A stretch of 64,000 nt of DNA from Dryomyza anilis (GCA_951804985.1 OX638135.1:38347002-38411001), one strand, 5' to 3'; positions 22,746 through 34,357 are shown, counted from the stretch's first letter. Numbers and translations: made by a program. The notes: generated by a model from the letters alone, not told the origin.

Positions 22746-24165
22746 TTTCGAACGTGTTTGTACTACAACTACTTTTTCAGTATTATTCGGTATGCGGCTA
22801 AGCGCATCCGCGTTTAAATTACTTTTCCCGGTTTATAATGAATTTCGAAATCATATTCCGATAATTTGTGTCGGAAATTAGAAAAACGTGATGTCTGATC
22901 TTTTAAGTTTGCTATACCCTTTACGGGCTGATGATCTGTATAAATTTTAAATGGTCTTCCCAAAAGATATGCCCTAAAATTTTTGTTGCCCATACAATTG
23001 CCAAAAATTCTTTCTCTATAGTAGAGTTGCGTGTTTCCGCATCGTTAAGAGACCTACTGGCAAACGCGATCGGACGTTCGCTTCCAACTTCACCTTGCGA
23101 AAAACCGCGCCAATTGCTTCGTTACTGGCGTCTGTCGTGAGCAAAAAGGGTTCGTTAAAATTCTGATACGCTAGTATGGGTGGTGACATAATTGCCTCTT
23201 TAAGTTTTAAAAACGAATTCTGACAATTGTCGTTCCATATGAACTTAGCGTCCTTTTTAAGCAAACAGTTTATTGGTAATGACAATTTCGCCATACCTCC
23301 TATAAATTTTCTGTAATAATTAATTAAGCCTAAAAATGCTTGAACTTCCTTCCTATTTTTCGGAACTGGAATATTTTTTACACACTCTACTTTGGCTGGG
23401 TCTGGTAGGGCACCTAACTCGGAACACTTATGTCCTAAATATATAACCTCGCGTCGCAAAAACTTACATTTATCCGTATTTAATTTCAAATTATGTTCTC
23501 TCAGCTTTTGCAAAACCTTGCATAGCCTATGCTCGTGTTCTGCTAACATATTTCCATAAACCACTATGTCATCTAAATAAACGAAACAGTCAATACCCTG
23601 TAAACCTGTTATTATGTGATTCATTATCCTTTGAAAAGTGGCAGGTGCTCCCGTTAATCCGAATGGAATTCTGTTAAATTCGAAATGACCAAGACCTGTA
23701 CTGAAAGCAGTTTTTTCTTTGTCACTATCTTCAACTAGAACCTGATGGTAACCACTGGCTAAATCTAGTGTTGAAAAATACCGACTATGACTAACTGGTC
23801 TAAAATCTCATCTATTCGTGGTATAGATAATACCTGCTTGATGGTGACATCATTTAATTTTCGGAAATCTATAACCAGTCTCCATTTCTTACTGCATCTT
23901 TATCGCCCTTTTTAGGTACTAATAATAATGGGGAATTCCAAGGCGACATGCTTGGTGAAATAATTCCATCGTCTAACATCTTTGATACTTGTCTATTAAT
24001 CTCATTTCTATGCATATGAGGAAGTTTATACTGTTTCTGATTTATTGGTGGCTGATTCCATTGTGTGGGTATTTCATGTTTTAATATCGGAGTGAATGTT
24101 AATTCATCCTCTTCCAAATGAAAAAAGTCATGATATGACAAGCAAATATTTTGCAAAGATGCCAC
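22746..24165 (-). pseudogene. Gypsy A' reverse transcriptase and RNase H
   Basis: The RT start (24,165-23,869) shows MLDDGIISPSMSPWNSPLLL and VPKKGDKD. After a shift, FRKLNDVTIKQVLSIPRIDEI and the stretch to 23,640 follow, with further shifts. 23,624-23,100 is open, with FVYLDDIVVYG, EVQAFLGLINYYRKFIGG and the RNase H motif TTDASNEAIGAV. RNase H decays through 22,780 (TDHQPVKG, FRHKLSEYDFEIHYKPGK). YLDD is present. Confidence 0.85.
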
Positions 24166-24550
24166 TTCTTCTTTTTAGTGATTCATCGATCTTTACATTC
24201 CTTAATAATCTATCAATTCTTTTTTTTATATTAACCGAGTTTATTGTATTTATTGTAGAACTCGCCTTTGTTGCTTCTTTATATGTTAAAATTTGAAAAT
24301 TGTGGCTTGAAATTGCTATCAATGGTCACAAATATACTCCTGGCTGAATTTCCTGTTTGTGCAACAAAACTATAGGAATTCTTGTTCTTAACGGCAGTGA
24401 TACAACCATGGCCGTTCTGGGCTGTACCCTGATTTGTTGATTAAAATTAATATTTTCTATGTCTTGCAATGATTTTAATGGAAATTTAACAAGCTGATTT
24501 TTGTCATGAAATGTAATTTTTTTATTTAACGCATTTATTAAAGATCTGTC

Positions 24551-24838
24551 TCAGAGATTGTCACGCCCGACTATTCCATCTGCTGGTACACCTTGTTCAA
24601 ATGACACAACGTGTAGCGTTAACCTCAGGTTTTCTATGTTTGTGTGCTGAATCTTAGTGGAGCCTATGGTTCTAACACATCCACCAAAAGCACCACTCAG
24701 ATCTTTCTGAATATTTTTATTAAAATTCGGCAAATGTGCCATCCTATTTTCCTTAATCAGGATGGCCTCAGCTCCAGAATCCACTAACAGAGTAAGTTTT
24801 CCATTTTTCGCTGCATCGCAATGTACTTCAATGAACAC
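24551..24838 (-). pseudogene. Gypsy A' retroviral-type protease
   Basis: Contains LTLLVDSGAEAILIKE, with the DSGA catalytic motif of an aspartic protease, and ends GIVGRDNL in place of the usual ILG motif. The sequence runs into the linker toward RT with frame breaks (24,166-24,550). Upstream, 24,840-25,240 is the frame-shifted gag-protease junction. Confidence 0.75.
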
Positions 24839-25239
24839 ATCACTGGTATCGGATATCTTAAAACACTCTCCAACAGTCTTAAAACACTGTCGGTTAAATA
24901 TTTTATGATGCCTAATTGTGAAGTTAATTTCATTTTCCTCGACATAAATTTACTCTTAAAATTATTAGCAAATGAAGACAATTTAATTTTACAAATCGTG
25001 AATTTATTATACATTTCTGACGATAAAACGCACATAGCGCTAATAATAAAAAGAAATATTGAAATTACTTCATTGCAAATTATACTCGACCCTGTACGGA
25101 ATGTATCCACAGTCTTGCCAGACGTTTGATCTACAATTCCCAAATTTTCAGGGCAGTTAAATACAACTTTCTTTTTACTTGATTTACTTTTGATTTTATT
25201 ATTCTTGATTTTAATATTTTTAACTTCCGATTCAATTGG

Positions 25240-26300
25240 TTTTACATTCTTTACTTTATTTGCTTTCTTTATAGTTTGTTTATTTTTAATTTCCTTAATT
25301 CCTATATTCTGTTCATTATTCGCGTCAAGTTGTGTATTATTATTATTTAGTTCATTATATGTTTTTGTTGGAAGATTTCTATCTTCATTAATATGTATTT
25401 TTACTTTTTGTTCTTCATTTTCTGCGTTAATAATATTTGCTGTTTTATTTTGTTGTAGTGTCCTCTTGGGAACTTCTACAACTACTGGCCTTTCTACACT
25501 ATTTGCTAAGGGTCCCCAGTTTAGTGGCCTTTACTGGGCCCCTGGTAGTTTCCCTGTGGACTGCTATCATTGTTCCATGCGTCATATTTGCGTTTGGCAT
25601 AACAATTCATAATAACATGTCCGTCCTTTCTGCACCAAGTGCAATATTTAGCGGGCCTGTTTGCAAAATTCTCATTACCATTATTTCCTTGAAAAACTTG
25701 TGTATCGCGTTTAACACGACAATCCCCCTCGACGTGTCCCCCTCTATGGCACCAATCGCATCTCAATCCTGGACCACCCACGCCTTGGTTCTGGATACCA
25801 CCTTGACCATTTACCTGAGGTACGGGTGGCTGACTTCCTTGGGGAGCAGTATGTCCTGGAAAAACATTCCTACCCGAACGATCTGCACACTGTTCATTTC
25901 CATAAGTACGACAGTCACTGCAATACGGAGTGTTTCTCCGTGTATGACATTCATCCCTCAGATGTCCCTTCTTTTTGCATTACGATTATTTGGCACTGAG
26001 GCCGATGAGGGCTCATTGAAATGGAATCCAAACTTGTCTATGCCCGTTAACTCTGCTGACTCCCTTTGTATCGTCGCATGGTCCAATGCCTCTTCCACCA
26101 ATTTCTCCAGTGTTGTTTGCTTACTGCTCAACATGAGCATTCGCAAAGTGTAATCCCGAAGTCCTAACTTAAATGAACTTTTAACTAAATTATTCAATTC
26201 ATTAACGAACACATCGTCTTTCGTATCATTATATTTACATTTAATCGTGTAATGCTGCCGACTGCAGGTTAACCAAACGCCTCGAGAAAGATCTAATACT
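25240..26300 (-). pseudogene. Gypsy A' gag with CCHC zinc knuckles
   Basis: The capsid remnant begins GESIRSFSRRLVNLQSAAL at the DINE junction, matching the same place in element A. After a frame change comes NELNNLVKSSFKLGLRDYTL. The nucleocapsid part has CDWCHRGGHVEGDC and CTWCRKDGHVIMNC, both perfect CX2CX4HX4C, with a further Cys-rich stretch upstream (25,800-25,950). The Lys/Asn-rich tail runs to ~25,240. The N-terminus is missing. Confidence 0.8.
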
Positions 26301-26885
26301 TTCCCCCGGATACTGTCCGTCTGTCTGTCCGTCCGTCTGCCTGTCTGTTGAAATCCCTAATACTTTTAAAATTGAAGAGCTAGATAAATGAAACTTATAA
26401 CTTAGATTACTAATATACCTACGCTGTAAATTGGCGAGATCGGTCCATTGTGACCTATGATCCGACCACTTATGTTCAAATATCTCATATAAAATGTACA
26501 TATAAAGATCAATTTTCATGTATACGTGCTTAGGTAAAACTTTTTTGTCAAATATAAATTGATATCATGTTCAAATACATGATCATAATGTTTTCCGGCG
26601 AAAAGACTTGTGGTTTTCGCACATACAGCGTAGGTATATTAGTAATCTAAGTTATAAGTTTCATTTATCTAGCTCTTCAATTTTAAAAGTAGTAGGGATT
26701 TCAACAGACAGACGGACAGACAGACAGACATACAGACGGACAGACGGACATCGCTAAATCGACTCAGGAGGTCATTCTGATCAAGAATATATATACTTTT
26801 CCATACCGGAGATGCTTCCTTCTGGGTGTTACAAACGGCGTACCAAACTGAATATACCCTTTCACTCTTAGTGTAGGGTATAAAA
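26300..26885. repeat. Inverted pair of DINE halves
   Basis: 26,300-26,617 reads forward from the GTCY microsatellite to GACTTGTGGTTTTCG. 26,620-26,885 reads in reverse, from ACAGCGTAGGTATATTAGTA through the GACA microsatellite to TAGTGTAGGGTATAAA. The AGCTAGATAAATGAAACTTA / TAAGTTTCATTTATCTAGCT blocks form a foldback. Confidence 0.8.
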
Positions 26886-28848
26886 AAGCGATTTATGCAT
26901 TAAAATATTTAGTGCAGTTAAAATTAAAAAAAAAAGTTTTAATAATTGAATCGAAAAAAAAGAGGAAGTAGTAAAATAAATAAAATGGAGAAATATATAT
27001 ATAAGTATTAAAAATTAATTTAAAAAAAAAAGAATTTTTAAAGAAAAAATGTGAAAAAAAATATAATAAGAAGAGATGAAAAAAAAAATATGAAAAAAAA
27101 TAATAAACATGAAAAAAAAAATGAGGAATTAAAATTTAAAAGAAGGGATACAAACTTTTATTAAAAAAAAGAGGAGAAAAAAAAGAAGACAAAAAAAATA
27201 ATAATAATATTAACTATTAAATTTTTAAAGAATAAAAAAAGAGATAAAAGAACATATATGAAAAAAAAGGAACTAAAATTAAAAAAAAGGATAAAATTTT
27301 AATTGAAGAAAACTATTAATTAAAAAAAAAAGGAAAAAAATATATGAAAAAAAGGGTATTAAAATTAAAAAAAAAAAAATTTAATTAATTTATTTTAATT
27401 TTTATCTAACATTTTATTTTATATTAAACTTTTAAAAAGAGATATACAAATTTGTATTGGAAATTAAATAAATTTTTAAAACTAAATTTAATCAGATTAA
27501 AAAAAATATATATATAAATATATAATAAATTCAACAATTTTTGAGAAATTTTAAAATAATAAATATATGTTTATACAATATATTTAATGTACAATATATT
27601 TATAAAAAAATAAAAAAAAAATGTATATGAAAAAAAAAAATTATATGAATATAGTCCGCTGCATTGAGTCCCTCCGCATATAAGACGACGATCTTAGCCA
27701 TTGGTCTAAGGACATAATACACTAAAATTACACTAAAGCTAGTGCTACACTAAATAACTGTGTTTCAAATAAGTTAAACACTTACAAACAACATCTAATT
27801 TCAATGTTATTGCATACATAAACAACTATACTTTACATGACACTAAGTTTAGATAAACTAGTACCACACTAAATAGTAATAGTTCAATTAATGTACCATA
27901 ATTTATTTCAAGTAATTTAAATATCTTAAGATCAATCTTTTTCTTGTGACGAATGTACATAAACCATTATATAATTTACGAAAATTATATTAAGTTTATA
28001 TAGTTAGTACCACACCACACATTTGGAAGAGTTTAAAAACAAAATTAAATTACTTGTTTGTAAAATATTCATGTAAATTTAAAATATCCGAGTGCACAAA
28101 AATTGTTATTTAGAGTGCCCAACAGCGCTGGATACTCAGAAGACGCATAGATAATCGTTGGGGTTTTGGGACTTTAATGGGGACATGTGGAAGGAGCTCT
28201 GGGTGTTATCAACAAGAAGAAGAAGTGAAGCAGAGGTCCAGCAGATTCAAATAAAGACAAGAAAAACGAAGAAATGAAGCAGAGTGGCAGCATATTTGAA
28301 GACGTAGAAGGATGCACTAGGAGCAAACTTGTTGTTATACCAAGCACAAGTAGATTGCAGTGATTGAATTTTAACCATAAAACTACAACTGCCAGAAACA
28401 AGATGCAGAAAACAATATTCAACATTGATCTTGAAAATGTATATAAAAAGTCAAATTAGTATGTCTTCCATCGCACATAGAGAAGAAGCGATGCAGTAAC
28501 GATTTTCTGATATCAACAATTCAGAAATCTGTAATATTCTAAATAAAACGATATGAGCACCAAGATGTTCCACAAAAAAATAGTGAAGCAGATGCCCAGC
28601 GGTTTTCTGATATCAACAATTCAAAAATCTATAGGCTACATAAAGTGACATTAGCACCAAGATGTTTTCAAAATGTTTGACAAGATCGCAGAAAAGAACA
28701 CTCATCTCGAACGAATCGTCAACCAAGTCAACGGGACCAAAACTCTCTTGACCGACTAAGAGTCCAGCGTATCAACATGACGACGTCTACTGGATATAAC
28801 ACCATTAGCAAATTCCACAAGAACCATCGAAGCCCAACAGATCCAACA
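26886..28848. repeat. Right inverted arm inside element C
   Basis: Reverse complement of 18,829-21,091, with indels making it ~300 bp shorter. Strongly purine-rich from 26,920 to 27,380. The inner end (TATGCATTAAAATATTTAGT) abuts the DINE. It includes the reversed tRNA-like segment at 27,655-27,720. One block near 28,715-28,760 is absent from the left arm. Confidence 0.85.
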
Positions 28849-29009
28849 CACTACATACAACGAAACATTGAAGATGAACAAGGCAAATCCGACCCACACA
28901 CACAGAAGAGCAAGAGGAGAAATCTGGTCCAACAGTAGGGCATACAAAAGTCACTCATGTAATTATTTACAACTCTCTAACCCAAATATAAAATCAATGA
29001 ACAAGTTTA

Positions 29010-29063
<54 letters not shown>

Positions 29064-29115
29064 AAAAAAAAAAATTATATTTATTATCATTATATCATTA
29101 TATATATTATCACCA
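28849..29115. other. Unique spacer and (TA)n between right arm and 5' LTR of C
   Basis: Holds a (TA)n tract at about 29,012-29,061. On the minus strand TGGTGATAAT directly follows the LTR end, the place of a primer site, but no tRNA match is recognised. Confidence 0.5.
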
Positions 29116-29744
29116 TGTTAAAATAAACATATTATTTTTTTAAAGTATGCGGTGGTGTCCTAAGTTCTCCTCTATGCTTCTTACTTTATTATTTAAAAAA
29201 TTAGACTGGAACCACTTTATATTTTTATAACACTTTATTAATTTTACTACCTCCACTTGAGGCTCACTAAACTACTCTTAATTAAATTGCAACGAAAGGT
29301 CTTAACAATACCTTCATTGCAAGCTTTTCTTAAATTCTATTCTCACTATGTTCTAGGGAGTTTTCACTTTCACTCAATTTTGGTGTACGTGACTTTTGAA
29401 AAAGTCCGACTTGCAGTTTTTGGCTGACACCAATTGCGAAATATCGGAATTGTTGCAAACGCTGCTTTGCTTATTTTAACATAGACCCAAAATTATGCAA
29501 TGGAAAATTGTATTGCAAGCCTCTTGAAAGAGGTGTGGTCTACCGCTTTAGCGCTTTGCCAAATTATTATCATTGTTGCCAACGTGAAGCGTTGGGACAA
29601 TGCTGTGAACATGTTGCTGTACAACATGAGTTCAACATGATATGAAAAACATGATGCGCTCAACATGTGTACAGCAACATCCAAAACTGAATGAATAGTG
29701 AAGAACCATAAAGAAAAGAAAAATGTGTGAGCTAATTCACAACA
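29116..29744 (-). repeat. 5' LTR of element C
   Basis: The body matches 18,058-18,663 with few differences. The left ~28 bp (TGTTAAAATAAACAT...) diverge from the other LTR but still give TGTTA at the tip. It ends ACAACA followed by the GTAG duplication. It contains AATAAA at 29,121. Confidence 0.75.
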
Positions 29745-30395
29745 GTAGGGAAATTGTGATAGTTGGTGTGATGAAGTTAGTAAGAGTTTTGAACGTTATA
29801 GTTGGTCTAAGCCGACTATAAATATCCTACACATATGTGATAATGTGCGCGGGTACTATTGTGCTGCATGGGTCACGAGGGTATACGAATCCTTAAAATA
29901 ACTCAACACTTGCAATCGCTGAAGAATTACCTTTCATTTGATACTCATATGTAAAAATGGGTAGGTATACCGAATTTCGATTTTTTTATTGGGTAACCAC
30001 AAGTCGGTTCGAGAAAGCATTATTTTGAAATATTTGAGCATAAATTCAATATATATTTGAACAAGAAAGTTCACTTAAGACCATACAAAGTTAAATTACT
30101 GTATATTTTAAATGAGGTATTTGAACATAAGTGGTCGGTTCTCAGGTCAGACAGCTTAGATATATAAGTAATTTAAATCAAAAGTTTCATTCATCTAAAT
30201 CTTCAACTTTTTCTGTAATCGTGATTTCAACAGACATACAGAAGAAAAGACGGACGACAGACAGACGGACATCGACTCAGGAGGTCATGCTGATCAAGAA
30301 TATATATACTTTTCCATACCGCGGATGCTTCCTTCTGGGTGCTACAAACGGCGTACCAAACTGAATATACCCTTTCAATCTTAGTGTAGGGTATA

Positions 30396-31661
30396 ATGAT
30401 ACCGATCTCACAAAAAGCATGATGTTCAGGGAACAGCAAATAAAACCATCATGAGAAGATATATCATAGCGAAAGTCCAATAACTAAAGCGTACTGGGCA
30501 CAGTGGCAGTGGCTACAATATGGTTTCTTATATCGTGTATGGGAAAATGAAGATGGCACCTCCGCTCGAAGTTTGATTGTTGTTCCCAAGTCAAAAGTAA
30601 AAGAGATATTAGTGGAATACCATGGTGGATCTAGTGGTGGTCATTTGGGCATTAATAAAACGGTCGAGAAGGTAAAAAAACGTTTTTATTGGGTTGGATG
30701 CCAAGAGTCAGTCGCCGATTGGATTCGCAGAAGGATGCATCAGTATAACGTTGGAGCACCATTCGAGCGTATTGCCATGGATGTCGCCGGACTATTTCTA
30801 ATCAGTGATGCGAGTAATAAGTATGTGCTTGTCGTCATTGACTACTTCAGCAAGTGGCCTGAAGTGTATCCCATGCCAAATCAAGAAGCCACAACAGTTG
30901 CGGATGCATAAGTTAAGAACTGGGTAAGCCGTTTTGGAGTACCGTTGGAATTGCATTCAGATCAAGGAAGACATTTTGAGTCTGCTGTATTTAAAGAAGT
31001 ATGCAAAGTCCTCAAAATACACAAAACACGAGCAACGCCATTGCACCCGCATTCTGATGGCATGGTGGAGAGAATCAGTCGGACTTTGGCAGCGTATCTC
31101 AGAAAAGTAGTGGATAAAAATCAAAAAGATTGGGATACACACATACCACTATTCCTCATGGCTTATCGAACGGCAGTTCGTGATACTACAGCAGCTACAT
31201 CATCTAAAATTGTTTTTGGAACAGACTTGAGATTACCTGCGGATTTAAAATTTGCGAGTCCTTCAGCTGGAATTCTTATTCACAATTATGTTTCCAGGAA
31301 AAGTGAAGAAATGAACGAAGTGCATTAGTTTGTAATGCAGCGTAAACAATTTGCGAGTGATAAGATAAAGGCCAGATACGACTTGCGCACAAATTCAGAG
31401 AGATTTACGGAAGGAGAACTTGTTTTGCTCTATAACCCACAGAGGAAGAAAGGCTTATCCCCTAAGCTACAAACACACTGGGAAGGACCATATAAGATAA
31501 TTAAAAGAATTAATGATGTAGTGTATCGGATTCAGAATACTGCAGGCGTTAGACGAAAAAAGAAAGTAGTACATTTAGAAATGTTGGCGCCGTATAGAGA
31601 GAGACGAACAGACGAATCTGTTCGTCCCGTACAAATGTTAATCCAGTGTTACGAAAAATAA
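30396..31661 (+). pseudogene. Gypsy B integrase and pol C-terminus
   Basis: SLIVVPKSKVKEILVEYHGG through GGHLGINKTVEKVKKRFYW gives the His pair of the zinc domain; the CxxC is lost in a small deletion at WIRRRMHQYN. The core has the first Asp (RIAMDVAGLF), a stop after TTVADA, the second Asp (LELHSDQGRHFES) and the Glu (SDGMVERISRTLAAYL). A stop after NEVH precedes the C-terminal domain (GELVLLYNPQRKKG, HWEGPYKIIKRIND). The frame ends just inside the 3' LTR. Only a few stops separate this from an open frame, but the missing zinc ligands are decisive. Confidence 0.85.
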
Positions 31662-32130
31662 TAAATGAGACGCAAGACAAATCAGCGCACTAAGCAATGT
31701 GTTAGAAAGAGACGGAAGATCATTCAGCGCACTAAGCAATGTGCGAGAAAGAGAGGGATGATCAACACATTAAAACACATGAGTGCGAATGAGATGACAA
31801 TAATATGCGTCATTCACGAAACGACTAGAAGGTTCTCGAAACAAGTCGAAACGTGTCGAACTGATGCCTGCAGTATATAAGGCCGCCGCATCGGAGGCAC
31901 AGCACTTCAGTTGTGATTTAATAGTGAACTAGTGCGTCTCGTGAGTGAAAATTGTAAAGCTAAATTGTAGTAATTCAGCAGTTGATATAAGTGCTTATTC
32001 TTTAAATTGTTATTTAAATTAATAAAATTAATAAATACTAGTTGAAACCAAATATACGTCTTTTATTTTGTACACAATGCAGTGATACAAACTCGTAGAA
32101 CAGTTTTCCGTAGACTGAATTTTCTTAACA
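31647..32130 (+). repeat. 3' LTR of Gypsy B
   Basis: TGTTACGAAA to TTCTTAACA, about 484 bp with TGTTA/TAACA ends. It includes direct CAGCGCACTAAGCAATGTG repeats, a core promoter, and polyadenylation-like AATAAA near 32,020. A fragment in reverse is at 4,495-4,800. Confidence 0.8.
31874..31880 (+). promoter_or_regulatory. TATA box of Gypsy B LTR
   Basis: GCAGTATATAAGGCCGCCGC, followed ~30 bases later by CACAGCACTTCAGTTGTG, a plausible initiator/downstream region. The diverged LTR copy at 4.5 kb keeps GCAGTATATA at the same place. Confidence 0.6.
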
Positions 32131-32692
32131 ATATTCTTGATCAGCATGACCTCCTTCCTGAGTCGATTTAGCGTTGTCCGCCTGTCTGTCCCTCTGTCTG
32201 ACTGTTGAAATAGCGATTACAGAAAAAGTAGAAGAGCTAGATCAATGAAACTTTAGATTTAGATTACTTATATATCTAGGCTGTCTGAACAAGAAAATTG
32301 CATATACAAAGGAATTGTACTTTGTACGGTTTCAACTAAACTCTCTTCGTCAAATATATATTGACTTTATGCTCAAATATTTCAAAATAAAGCTTTCTCG
32401 TAAACCGATTCGTGGTTACCAAAAACAAAAAAAAAAAAATACAAATTCGTTATCAAATAAAAGGTAATTCTTCAGAGATTGCTGAGTTTTTTGAGTTATT
32501 TTTAGGATTCGTATTCGTCACGAGGGTACCCATGCAGCACTTTTAATAGTACCCGCGCACATTATCACATATGTGCAACATATTTATAGTCGGCTTAGAC
32601 CGACCGACCGACTAACTTCATTACATAACTATCACAATTTCCCTACTTCAAAATTTCACATGTGATTTAGCCTTCCCAACTGTTTTTTCATG
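32131..32692 (+). repeat. DINE-1/mini-me-like element, 5' end removed by Gypsy B
   Basis: Begins in mid-element at ATATTCTTGATCAGCATGAC. It has a short GTCY tract, GTAACC-type blocks, the hairpin region with extra GACC repeats (AGTCGGCTTAGACCGACCGACCGACT at ~32,588) and the end TTCCCAACTG. Confidence 0.8.
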
Positions 32693-33681
32693 AAATATAC
32701 CAAGGAATTAGTGCACAAAATATGTACATCCTTAAACGGACTACCCTGTATATAAAAGACTATATATTACGTGTAATCTTAACAGGCATATCATACATAA
32801 TTAAGTAAAAACTTTAATTAAAAAAATAAAAATGATATTTGGTAAAAGATTGCAGGTTTCCCTTAAACATATTTTTCCTAATAATGACGCTTTATGTATG
32901 TGCGAAACTTATCTTTACCTATTCGAAAATAACTTTGCTTAAGAGAGACTTCCTTCTTCCTTAGCACTAAGTTGTCCGATCACTTGTAATACGATTACAA
33001 AACCAACAGATACAATCCGAAAATAAATCTATATTTAGTTAATTCATCCTTTAATACATTGGTTTTATTTCCATGGTTTGACTGTTTCAAAACATATATT
33101 TACCTAAACAAAAGTGGAAAAATTCCTAAAAATGTGTATTGCTAATAAATTTCCTATAAAAATCACTAAAAAATTCATATAAAATGGCAAAAAAAATGTG
33201 GTAAGATTAAAAAATAAATTGATTGCTTAAAATTCTTCAATAAAATTTGCTAAAAATTGTGTTAAGAATTTTCAAAAAAAAAATATTTTGCTAAATTTTC
33301 CTAAAAAATTTGCTAAATTATCCTATAAAATTGTATTGCTAATAAATTTCCTAAAAAAATCCCTAAAAAATTCATATAAAATGGCTAAAAAATGTGGTAA
33401 GATTAAATAAAAAATTGATTGCTAAAATTCTTCAATAAAATTTGCTAAAAATTGTGTTAAGAATTAAAAAAAAAAAAATTGCTTAAAAAACAAAAATATT
33501 TTTCTAAATTTTCCTAAAAAATTTGCTAAATTATCCTATAAAATTGGCTTATAAAAATGTGCAAAGATTACATAAAAAATTAATTAAAAAATAAAAAGTG
33601 CTTAGAAATTTTACTAACGTAAAAAAGTGTTTTCTTAAAGAAAATAGGTGTCAAAAATGTCATAAATACTAATAACTAATT
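32693..33681. other. AT-rich unassigned sequence with a tandem duplication
   Basis: No gene seen. 33,135-33,331 and 33,332-33,545 are an imperfect tandem duplication with a ~197-bp period (start TGTATTGCTAATAAATTTCC, end AATTATCCTATAAAATTG). The rest is simple AT sequence. Confidence 0.6.
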
Positions 33682-33994
33682 TAGCCGCGGTAGCTCAGTG
33701 GTTGGTGCGTTGGACCACGAGCCGAATGGTCCCCGATTCAAGCCTGGTCCGGGGCTAACAACATCTTTTCATAGAAACGTTTTTCTATTCCGCGCTACCT
33801 CTCGGTAGTAAATGGCAAACCTACGAGAGTAAAACATTGCCTATGAACAGCTCTCACCCACCGTTCCGATTCGGCAATAAACTGTAGGTTCTACCACTTT
33901 GAGTACAAATAACACGCACAGCTCAAAATGGTGAGAGAGCTCGGCATAAGTTCTTATAGCACTGTAGTGTCAAACTATTATTATTATTATTAAA
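33682..33994 (+). mobile_element. tRNA-derived SINE, copy 1
   Basis: The tRNA-like head TAGCCGCGGTAGCTCAGTGG (A box) and CCCCGATTCAAGCCTGG (B box) closes with GGGGCTA. A ~210-bp body follows (ACAACATCTTTTCATAGAAA ... CACGCACAGCTCAAAATGGT ... GAGAGCTCGGC) and then an (ATT)n tail at 33,976-33,994. It is about 85-90% similar to copy 2 by eye. Such elements are transcribed by RNA polymerase III and moved by a LINE. Confidence 0.85.
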
Positions 33995-34357
33995 ATTTGT
34001 CTATAATATTATTTAAAACTAAATTTTTTATAAAAAAAAACGTAATTACAACAACCAATGATTACTGCAGTTGAATGCGCTCACTGTGGTTAGTGCAGTG
34101 CATCACACTCTCTCATACAGACTTGCACACAAAAGAACAACAACAACTTTGTTAACTGGTTTTTTTGTTGTTGTTGGTTTTATACAGCAATCAGAGAGTT
34201 GCAACAAAAAACAGAAGTCTCCACGAAAAAGAGTTTTAATTGTTGCATTCAGAAAATACTTTAAAGAAAAACAACATATTTCGATAACGATAAATATAAC
34301 AAACTACAATTATTTATTTAATAATTTAAACTCAATTAATCAAAAATTTAAAGAAAA
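33995..34357. other. Unassigned
   Basis: Includes GTTGTTGTTGG-type low complexity near 34,165. No supported gene. Confidence 0.3.

Larger units (their letters stand above)
21931..26300 (-). mobile_element. Ty3/Gypsy retrotransposon A', degraded, LTRs not seen
   Basis: Minus-strand order is gag (26,300-25,240), protease, RT, RNase H, integrase. RT and RNase H closely match element A, and gag is related. The gag start is cut by the DINE at 26,300, and no LTR pair was recognised. Frameshifts are spread throughout. It lies between the two inverted arms of element C. Confidence 0.85.
18042..29744 (-). mobile_element. LTR element C with ~2-kb inverted internal arms
   Basis: Two direct LTRs of ~620-630 bp bound an 11.7-kb unit flanked by GTAG (18,038-18,041 and 29,745-29,748). 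A polypurine tract next to the left LTR shows minus-strand polarity: the 5' LTR is on the right. The LTR body carries AATAAA-like signals, and the G6 polypurine tract recalls Ty1/copia elements, although the 4-bp duplication is more usual for Gypsy. No gag-pol of its own is visible. The interior is two long inverted arms enclosing Gypsy A' and a DINE. It is either a non-autonomous LTR element or one whose coding region was lost. Confidence 0.75.
18001..30395 (-). repeat. DINE inside Gypsy B, split by element C
   Basis: The left stub 18,009-18,041 (ACAGTTGG...GATCATATGTGAAAGTAG) and the right part 29,745-30,395 (GTAGGGAAATTGTGATAGTT ... TTAGTGTAGGGTATAA) join into one DINE in reverse orientation once element C and one copy of GTAG are removed. 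The right part has the hairpin, GTCACGAGGGTATACGAATC, a short GACGGAC microsatellite and the end block. Only these two ends belong to the DINE. Confidence 0.75.
14745..32130 (+). mobile_element. Ty3/Gypsy retrotransposon B, split by an 11.7-kb nested insertion
   Basis: The left half (14,745-18,000) holds the 3' end of the 5' LTR, primer site, gag, protease remnant, RT and RNase H. The right half (30,396-32,130) holds integrase and the 3' LTR. The sequence between belongs to a DINE and, inside it, element C. Both halves are on the plus strand and join in pol order. The 3' LTR ends in TAACA directly against DINE sequence (ATATTCTTGATCAG), so B was itself inserted in a DINE. Confidence 0.85.

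Noticed and set aside
25190..26153. Two long plus-strand hydrophobic frames resembling membrane proteins
   Set aside because: Exact antisense of the Lys/Asn-rich gag of Gypsy A'; the Phe/Leu runs are its complement.
28868..29143. Frame with an Ile-Tyr repeat
   Set aside because: Translation of the (TA)n microsatellite.
33682..33755. True tRNA gene
   Set aside because: The anticodon stem does not pair properly, and the head is followed by a conserved body and (ATT)n tail, so it is a SINE.
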